A stretch of 62,299 bases of DNA, from positions 1-62,299 of the forward strand of contig JACQFI010000031.1 of assembly GCA_016200135.1 (NCBI GenBank), given 5' to 3'. A program made the translations under genes and the position numbers. Each line of letters opens with the position of its first letter. The stretch's first letter is position 1. A model generated the notes under the pieces. That model saw nothing but the letters and a program-made list of their open reading frames with translations. It was not told the DNA's origin and did no database searches. Shown one piece after another: positions 57,336 through 62,299 of this stretch. Origin of the DNA: Planctomycetota bacterium (GTDB lineage: Bacteria > Planctomycetota > SZUA-567 > H5-PLA8).

Positions 57336-58406
57336 ATGCGAAAACGCGAGCGCGAAGCAATCGGGAAGCTTTTTGAGACGCTCACCCAGGCCGGCGATCC
57401 CGGCCGCGCCCATGGCGACCTACTCGCGGCGCTGATGGAGCTTTCCGGCGCCGAGAACGGCCAGTTCATCCCCTGCCGCGAGACCGTTCTGGGCAAACGC
57501 TTTTCGGAATCGATCCACGGCCAGCAGCGCTATACCGAGCACTATCCCAAGGCGAGCCCGTACTACATCTGGAAGAACCCCATCTGGCCGCATATCCCAA
57601 AACTCAAGGATACGCTGATTCACATCCCCAGCGTGGTCGGCGAGCGCGCGTGGTACAACTCGGAATACTATGTCGACCTGCTTCACGGCGTGGGCGTGCG
57701 CAACTGCATCGGCATCTGTCTGCGAAACCGGCTGGGCGAGATGGCCTGGTCCGTGGGCTTGGCGAAAGACGAGCGCCGGCTCGCGTTCCCCAAGAAGACC
57801 CGGGATTTCCTCGCCTTTCTCGCGCCCTACGTGGGCCGCGGCCTGGAGAACCTGGAATCCTGGCATGAGCGCTGGCAGCAGGCGAACGCTGTGAGCACGC
57901 TGCTGGACGCCGTGAGCGAAGCCGTGGCCGCGGTGCGCGACGGACAACTTCTTTTAGCTTCGCCATCCGCCGCGCGCATCCTGGGCCTGCACGGCCAGCC
58001 GCCGGCGCGGAACCTGTGCCTGCAGGAGTTCCTGCGCGTCGCGCCAAACGCATGCGGGGCCAACGGCGGACGCGTGAACTGGACGGCTCGCGACGGCCGC
58101 GTCTACCGGCTTGGGAGCCTGAACGCCCGCAACGCGCGGGATGGGCACACGCTGCTGGTCCGGCTTGAATCTTTGCAACCCGCGGCGGCCGATCCGGAAG
58201 CCGATATCCGCCGGGCGCAGGCGCGGGGACTCACGCACCGCGAGGCCCGGGTCTTCGCTGCGCTCGCGCGGGGCTTGAGCACCAAGCAGATCGCGCTTGA
58301 TCAAGGCATCGCCTACGACACCGCGCGCGCGCATCTGCGCAACCTCTACCGCAAGCTGAACGCCAGCGGGCGGGTGGAAGCGCTCAATGCCGTGCGGGGG
58401 AGTTGA
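57336..58406 (+). CDS. LuxR-family regulator with PAS/GAF-like sensor
   Basis: The 356-residue product has an N-terminal sensor region of about 185 residues (GRAHGDLLAALMELSGAENG) with GAF-like character. A second PAS-like segment at about 190-280 has EAVAAVRDGQLLLASPSAARILGL. A C-terminal GerE/LuxR helix-turn-helix lies at about 292-350 (GLTHREARVFAALARGLSTK, then QIALDQGIAYDTARAHL). No receiver domain or phosphorylation site is present, so it is probably controlled by a bound ligand. The ATG at 57336 has AAGAGA before it. It is divergent from the XRE gene. A small membrane-protein gene follows 7 bp after its stop, likely in the same operon. Confidence 0.88.
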   Translation: MRKREREAIGKLFETLTQAGDPGRAHGDLLAALMELSGAENGQFIPCRETVLGKRFSESIHGQQRYTEHYPKASPYYIWKNPIWPHIPKLKDTLIHIPSVVGERAWYNSEYYVDLLHGVGVRNCIGICLRNRLGEMAWSVGLAKDERRLAFPKKTRDFLAFLAPYVGRGLENLESWHERWQQANAVSTLLDAVSEAVAAVRDGQLLLASPSAARILGLHGQPPARNLCLQEFLRVAPNACGANGGRVNWTARDGRVYRLGSLNARNARDGHTLLVRLESLQPAAADPEADIRRAQARGLTHREARVFAALARGLSTKQIALDQGIAYDTARAHLRNLYRKLNASGRVEALNAVRGS

Positions 58407-58413
58407 GCAAGCC

Positions 58414-58710
58414 ATGCCCGACTCCAGCCCGCCCAGTTCCGGGCCTCCCCGCCGTAAGCCCGCGTTCGAAGAAGAGCCGGAGGCGCCGTCCAACCTTCCC
58501 ACACGCATGCCCGACTGGCATCTATTCGGCCTGCTGAGCGTCCTTTCGCTTTTTGCCGGCGGCATGCTTTACCTGTTCACCTCCAAGAGCGATCGTTTTG
58601 ACAACACCAGCGTGGAGCTGTCTCCCATGGAAGTCTTTTGCGCCGTGCTTATCAGCGCCGGCATCGTCTTCGGCGCATTCGCGTATTGGAAGGCCCTGCA
58701 TGAGCAGTGA
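58414..58710 (+). CDS. Small two-helix membrane protein
   Basis: The 98-residue product has a Pro/Ser-rich cytoplasmic start of about 32 residues and two membrane helices (about residues 36-54 and 75-93). They are separated by a short hydrophilic loop (TSKSDRFDNTSVELS), and the end is WKALHEQ. The ATG at 58414 lies 7 bp after the LuxR-type gene stop, with GGGGGAG 12 bp upstream. No family is recognised. Its position suggests it is co-expressed with, and possibly acts with, the LuxR-type regulator. Confidence 0.7.
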   Translation: MPDSSPPSSGPPRRKPAFEEEPEAPSNLPTRMPDWHLFGLLSVLSLFAGGMLYLFTSKSDRFDNTSVELSPMEVFCAVLISAGIVFGAFAYWKALHEQ

Positions 58711-58746
58711 ATCCATGCGCTATTGAATAGGGCTTACTTCGGCTGC

Positions 58747-59337
58747 CTAGTCCTTGTGCCGCGCGTCGGCGGCCTCTAGCGCGCCTTTCGGAGCGCCGAT
58801 GCCGGGCCCGGCGCCGGCGCGCTTCTCCCATTCGTGTTCGAGTTCCGTCACGAACTGGGTCTCGAGTTCCACGGATTCGAGCACCGCGCGGACTTCCTTG
58901 ATCGCGCAGAGCACGCCGGCCAGCAGCAGCGCGACACCCGCGAGAAAGAGCACGGCCGCGAGATAGGCCGCGGGCTCCCAGAGGACGCTCAAGCCCGAGA
59001 CCACCGAGCAGACGATCAGGCAGACGACGGCCGAGAGCGTAAACGTGAGCGCGCTGCGCAAGAGCTGCGCGCGCGCAATGACGCGGCGGGTCTGTTCTTC
59101 CAGCGACGCGACCGTGCGTTCGTGCAGGGCCTTGAGCGCCTCCGCGCCGCGGTCCGCCGCGCTCTCCCGCGCGATCTTCTCCAGCATCTGGAGCCGTTCG
59201 CGCTGGAAGACGCGCAGCCGCGAGATCGACGAGACGAGGCGGTTGTAGAACGCCAGGCAGAGCAGCGCGCAGGCGGAGATAAGCACCACCGGCACAGCCG
59301 CGGCAGGGATGAAGCGGGCCCAGAGCTCGGGGGTCAT
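58747..59337 (-). CDS. DUF2721-family membrane protein
   Basis: The 196-residue product has an N-terminal membrane helix (FIPAAAVPVVLISACALLCLAF) and a cytoplasmic helix with RLRVFQRERLQMLEKIA. Two further membrane helices at about 95-118 and 122-148 are followed by a helical, charged tail. This order, P.VLISACALL followed by short cytoplasmic loops, matches the DUF2721 family of unknown function. The ATG at 59337 is the only plausible start. It is divergent from the radical SAM gene. Confidence 0.85.
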   Translation of the reverse strand: MTPELWARFIPAAAVPVVLISACALLCLAFYNRLVSSISRLRVFQRERLQMLEKIARESAADRGAEALKALHERTVASLEEQTRRVIARAQLLRSALTFTLSAVVCLIVCSVVSGLSVLWEPAAYLAAVLFLAGVALLLAGVLCAIKEVRAVLESVELETQFVTELEHEWEKRAGAGPGIGAPKGALEAADARHKD

Positions 59338-59526
59338 GTTAGGGAGTCTAGAGGTTGCGAGCGGCCAAGCAACAGTCCCTTACCTTACCGACTTGCATTC
59401 CCTAAGAGGAGCGGGCTTAATACTTAACCGGACGAGGTCGGTTTTCAGTGAAGCGGTCGCACCCAATAGCCGTTACTGAATACTTTCGTTACTGATTACT
59501 GCTGTACGGTCCTTCGTGGGGGAAAC

Positions 59527-61527
59527 ATGCTCGCTGGATCCAAGCACGCAACGGGCCTGCGCGGCAAAGAGCTGCGCCGCCACGTCGAGGCCCACATCCT
59601 GCCGTTCGTCACTACGCCCGCGCAGTACACGGGCGGCGAGCACAACCAGGTCATCAAAGATCACGCCGCGATGCGCGTCAAGATCGCGCTCGCCTTCCCC
59701 GACACCTACGCGATGGGGATGTCGTCCACCGGCTTCAAGGTCCTCTACGGATTGTGGAACGAGCAGCCGGACATCGTCTGCGAGCGCACGTTCGCGCCGT
59801 GGCCGGACATGGAAAAGCGGATGCGCGAGCACGGCGCGCCGCTGTTCACGCTCGAGACATACACGCCCGTGGGCGAGTACGACCTGCTCGCGTTCAGCGT
59901 CGCCTACGAAATGGGCTTCACCAACATGCTCACCATGTTGGACCTGGCCGGCATCCCGCTGAAGGCCGAAGCGCGCGACATGAGCCACCCGATCGTGATC
60001 ATGGGCGGGCACACGGCCTTCGCGCCCGAACCGATCGCCGATTACGTCGACGCCTTCTGCATTGGCGAAGGCGAAGAGATGGCGCTCGAGGTCGCGAACA
60101 AGGTCGTGGAGTTGAAGAAGCTGGGCCTCACGCGCGAAGAGTTGCTGTATAGGCTCTGCCGCGAAGTGGAAGGCGTGTATGTCCCGCGCTTCTACCGCTT
60201 CGAGTACTTCCCCGACGGGACCATTGCGGACGTGATCCCGCTGCGCAACCGGCTGCCGTTCCCGGTCAAGCGGCGCGCGGTGAAGGATTTCGAGAACGCG
60301 TTCTTCCCGACCAAGCAGATCGTGCCGTACGTGGAGACGGTCTTCGAGCGCTTCAGCATCGAGATCATGCGCGGCTGCGTGAACGGCTGCCGCTTCTGCC
60401 AGGCGGGGATGATCACGCGCGGCCAGCGCCAGCGCAGCCCCGAGAAGGTGATCGAGCTGGCGAAGAAGGGCTTCGAAGAGACCGGCTACGATGAGATCGG
60501 CCTGCTGAGCCTCTCGTCGAGCGACTACGTCGGCATCACGGACCTCGCGCGGCGGCTCAACGATTACTTCGAGGACCGCGGCATCGGCGTCTCGCTGCCC
60601 TCGCTGCGCATCGGCACGGTGCTGGCGACGCTCCCGAAAGAGATGGCGCGCGTGCGCAAAGGCGGGCTGACCATCGCGCCCGAGGCCGCCAGCGAACGGC
60701 TGCGCAACATCATCAACAAGCCCGTGCGCGACGACCATCTGCTCGCGGGCTGCATCGAGGCCTTCAAGCACGGCTACGATCATGTAAAGCTGTACTTCAT
60801 GCTTGGCCTGCCGGGTGAGAACGACGACGACCTGCGCGCGATCGGGCGCTTGAGCGACAAGATCGCGCTCGCGCGGACGCATCTGGGCAAGCCGCCGGCC
60901 AAGGTGAGCGCCAGCGTGAGCAGCTTCGTGCCCAAGGCCGGCACGCCGTTCCAGTGGGCCCCGATGCTCGACCGCGAAGAGTGGCGCCGCCGCCAGGGCG
61001 TGATCCGTTCGAGCACGCGCGTGAAGAGCGTGAAGGTGAAGGTCCACGCGCCGGACTGCAGCTACCTGGAAGGCGTCTTCTCGCGCGGCGACCGCAGGCT
61101 GGGCGCGGCCCTCGAGACCGGCTGGCGCCTGGGCGCGCGCTTCGACGGCTGGGACGACCAGCTCAAGATGGACGTCTGGGCCGAGGCATTCAAGCAACAC
61201 GGTATCGATGCCGACTGGTACGGCCTGCGCGAACGCAAGCTCGACGAGATCCTGCCGTGGGTGTGCGTCAACGACACCGTGAGCGAGGGGTTCCTCAAGC
61301 GCGAACTCAAGCGCGCCGAGAAAGGCATGGTCACGCAGACCTGCGCCGATGCCGACAAGGACCCGTGCTTTATCTGCGACGCGTGCGAACGCAGCCCGCT
61401 CTTTGCGAAGAAAGAGGAGATGCTTGCCGCGCCGCTGGCCGGTTCGGCCCGCGACGAGAAGTACGCGGCGAAAAACTGGACCTTCCCGAAAAGCACGTTG
61501 GCTGCGGGCGCGGCAGGCGGAGCGTAG
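59527..61527 (+). CDS. TIGR03960-family B12-binding-like radical SAM protein
   Basis: The 666-residue product has an N-terminal cobalamin-binding-like Rossmann region (about 45-200: VKIALAFPDTYAMGMSSTG, with MGGHTAFAPEPIADYVDAFC). The radical SAM motif EIMRGCVNGCRFCQAG (CX3CX2C near residue 285) follows, then SIGT-type barrel segments (LRIGTVLATLP, LTIAPEAASERLR). The C-terminal CxxC pair is PCFICDACERSP. This arrangement defines the TIGR03960 family, often fused or adjacent to a TIGR03936/DUF2344 protein, which I do not see here. A strong GGGGGAAAC lies before ATG 59527. Its reaction is not established. Confidence 0.93.
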   Translation: MLAGSKHATGLRGKELRRHVEAHILPFVTTPAQYTGGEHNQVIKDHAAMRVKIALAFPDTYAMGMSSTGFKVLYGLWNEQPDIVCERTFAPWPDMEKRMREHGAPLFTLETYTPVGEYDLLAFSVAYEMGFTNMLTMLDLAGIPLKAEARDMSHPIVIMGGHTAFAPEPIADYVDAFCIGEGEEMALEVANKVVELKKLGLTREELLYRLCREVEGVYVPRFYRFEYFPDGTIADVIPLRNRLPFPVKRRAVKDFENAFFPTKQIVPYVETVFERFSIEIMRGCVNGCRFCQAGMITRGQRQRSPEKVIELAKKGFEETGYDEIGLLSLSSSDYVGITDLARRLNDYFEDRGIGVSLPSLRIGTVLATLPKEMARVRKGGLTIAPEAASERLRNIINKPVRDDHLLAGCIEAFKHGYDHVKLYFMLGLPGENDDDLRAIGRLSDKIALARTHLGKPPAKVSASVSSFVPKAGTPFQWAPMLDREEWRRRQGVIRSSTRVKSVKVKVHAPDCSYLEGVFSRGDRRLGAALETGWRLGARFDGWDDQLKMDVWAEAFKQHGIDADWYGLRERKLDEILPWVCVNDTVSEGFLKRELKRAEKGMVTQTCADADKDPCFICDACERSPLFAKKEEMLAAPLAGSARDEKYAAKNWTFPKSTLAAGAAGGA

Positions 61528-61537
61528 CGTAGCGGCG

Positions 61538-61578
61538 GCTCGCGGCAACTATAGAACAGCCGGGTTGCTGCCGCGAGC
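61538..61578. terminator. Hairpin between convergent genes
   Basis: GCTCGCGGCA (61538-61547) and TGCCGCGAGC (61569-61578) form a perfect 10-bp stem with a 21-nt loop. It starts 11 bp after the radical SAM stop and lies between it and the convergent His-rich peptide gene. There is no U-tract, so termination or RNA stabilisation is likely but not certain. Confidence 0.5.
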
Positions 61579-61602
61579 TAAGAGCAGCGAGCCAACGGAC
61601 CG

Positions 61603-61764
61603 TCAGTTCTTCTTGTGATGCTGCTTGTGGTGGTGCCGCTTCTGGTGCTTGTGATGCTTCAGGTGGTGCTGAACGCCCACTTCCGCCGCCCGCGCCGAAG
61701 CCACCGGGCCGAACGCGACCACGCCTGCCACCAGGCACGCCATCAAGGTCTTTGCTCCGAGCAT
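61603..61764 (-). CDS. Small secreted His/Lys-rich peptide
   Basis: The 53-residue precursor has a signal peptide (MLGAKTLMACLVAGVVAFGP, cleavage near ASARA-AEV). The mature part is about 26 residues with 10 His and 8 Lys (HHLKHHKHQKRHHHKQHHKK). Such a tail would bind Ni, Zn or Cu, or act as a cation-rich linker. The ATG at 61764 follows a strong GGGGGAA site. The longer open frame to 61932 has no support. Comparable short His-rich exported peptides are seen in planctomycetes with unknown function. Confidence 0.7.
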   Translation of the reverse strand: MLGAKTLMACLVAGVVAFGPVASARAAEVGVQHHLKHHKHQKRHHHKQHHKKN

Positions 61765-61914
61765 GTTGCTTCCCCCTTTATTGAGCTGCCCTTCTCCAGA
61801 TAAATGGATCGTCCATCGGTTGGATTGCTTCACGAATTTCCGGATTGAACCGCCAGCCTCGTGCGATTTAATAAGGCGATAGCCTGTCGGGGAATCGGCA
61901 GGCAAGGAGGTCCT

Positions 61915-62299
61915 ATGCATTTGCGCATTCAACTCTCCCTTTTGATGCTGCTCGGCGCCGCGAGCGTTTGCACGTGCAGGGCGGAAACCGATACCGAACT
62001 CTCCGAAGCCCGCTTCGACAAGCGGGGCGACCTAGACCTGCCGGCAGGGGTGAAGCAGTGGGTGCGCTACAAGGACTTCACCTTTCTGGTGCTGCCGCCT
62101 GGCAACCTCTTACTCACGGACCCACAGAAACGCTTCGAACCGTTCAGCGAGAAGCGCCAGCAGATCAAAGGCGACGACTCAAACAAGATCGAGTCCGACA
62201 AGGACCTGATGAAACGCATGGCCAGCCGCGCGAAGGACGCCATTAAGGCGCAGGAAGAAGCGCGCAAGGCTCGCGATAAAGAAGCCAAGGAGCAGGCCG
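61915..62299 (+). CDS. Secreted protein of unknown function, 3' end outside window
   Basis: The frame opens at ATG 61915, 5 bp after AAGGAGGT, and stays open to the window edge (128 codons seen). It has a signal peptide (LSLLMLLGAASVCTCRA, ending near residue 23). A compact charged segment (VKQWVRYKDFTFLVLPPGN) and a Lys/Ala/Glu-rich helical or coiled region (RMASRAKDAIKAQEEARKAR) follow. The protein is exported, possibly lipidated at one of the two Cys residues near the cleavage site. No family is recognised from this part. Confidence 0.75.
   Translation, partial: MHLRIQLSLLMLLGAASVCTCRAETDTELSEARFDKRGDLDLPAGVKQWVRYKDFTFLVLPPGNLLLTDPQKRFEPFSEKRQQIKGDDSNKIESDKDLMKRMASRAKDAIKAQEEARKARDKEAKEQA

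Noticed and set aside
59473..61548. 691-codon minus-strand frame
   Set aside because: It mirrors the radical SAM gene, is His/Asp/Arg-rich and has no recognisable domain. High GC produces such frames on the opposite strand.

Overview
The window is about 62 kb of GC-rich bacterial chromosome (roughly 60-65 % GC in most genes), densely packed on both strands, with one tRNA gene and no phage, transposase, CRISPR array or rRNA. The gene content points to a member of the Planctomycetota or a close PVC relative. This rests on two Hanks-type Ser/Thr kinases, one fused to a laminin-G/DUF1080-like domain and leucine-rich-type repeats, on a membrane protein with a planctomycete-style QFGLSSLL segment, and on a heparinase-like and a DUF4832-like glycan gene. 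An envelope coiled-coil protein lies near mreB. The taxon is inferred from content, not measured.

Layout. 1-3 kb: ExbB/ExbD energising proteins with the start of an RND/MMPL exporter and a LolA-like lipoprotein. 3.5-6 kb: a small anchored protein, a REC-kinase-REC hybrid regulator and tRNA-Ser(GGA). 6.2-9.6 kb: PspA, an AAA+ ATPase and a membrane coiled-coil protein. 9.7-13 kb: methionine salvage genes mtnB-mtnD-mtnC, with mtnD interrupted by an in-frame amber codon, then argG. 13.2-14 kb: two small paralogous coiled-coil proteins. 14-25 kb: an oxidoreductase, nrdR coupled to an ATP-cone protein, an orphan GspF-like protein, a split DUF3300 protein, a PA0069-type radical SAM enzyme and nadB. 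25-31.8 kb: an ABC transporter, a kinase, a hydrolase and adenosine deaminase. 31.8-34.8 kb: a palindromic repeat, mreB and two envelope proteins. 35-45 kb: a P1B-4 metal ATPase, the large kinase and two secreted glycan-active proteins with a common N-terminal module. 45-49.5 kb: a PHP enzyme, a PIN toxin/antitoxin pair, an ABC ATPase with a decayed partial copy on the far side of pyrE, and carbonic anhydrase. 49.6-62.3 kb: a sensor kinase, an SDR, a large TPR protein, an iron-type binding protein, divergent XRE/LuxR regulators around a perfect palindrome, a DUF2721 protein, a TIGR03960 radical SAM protein, a His-rich peptide and the start of a secreted protein.

Most of the window is housekeeping and envelope biology. 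The observations most worth following are the amber-interrupted mtnD, the RNR-like ATP-cone protein coupled to nrdR, the PspA-AAA+ module, the shared N-terminal module on two unrelated glycan enzymes, the partial ABC duplication around pyrE, the split DUF3300 gene and the paralogous mini coiled-coil proteins. No complete, clearly new multi-gene system can be proven from sequence alone.
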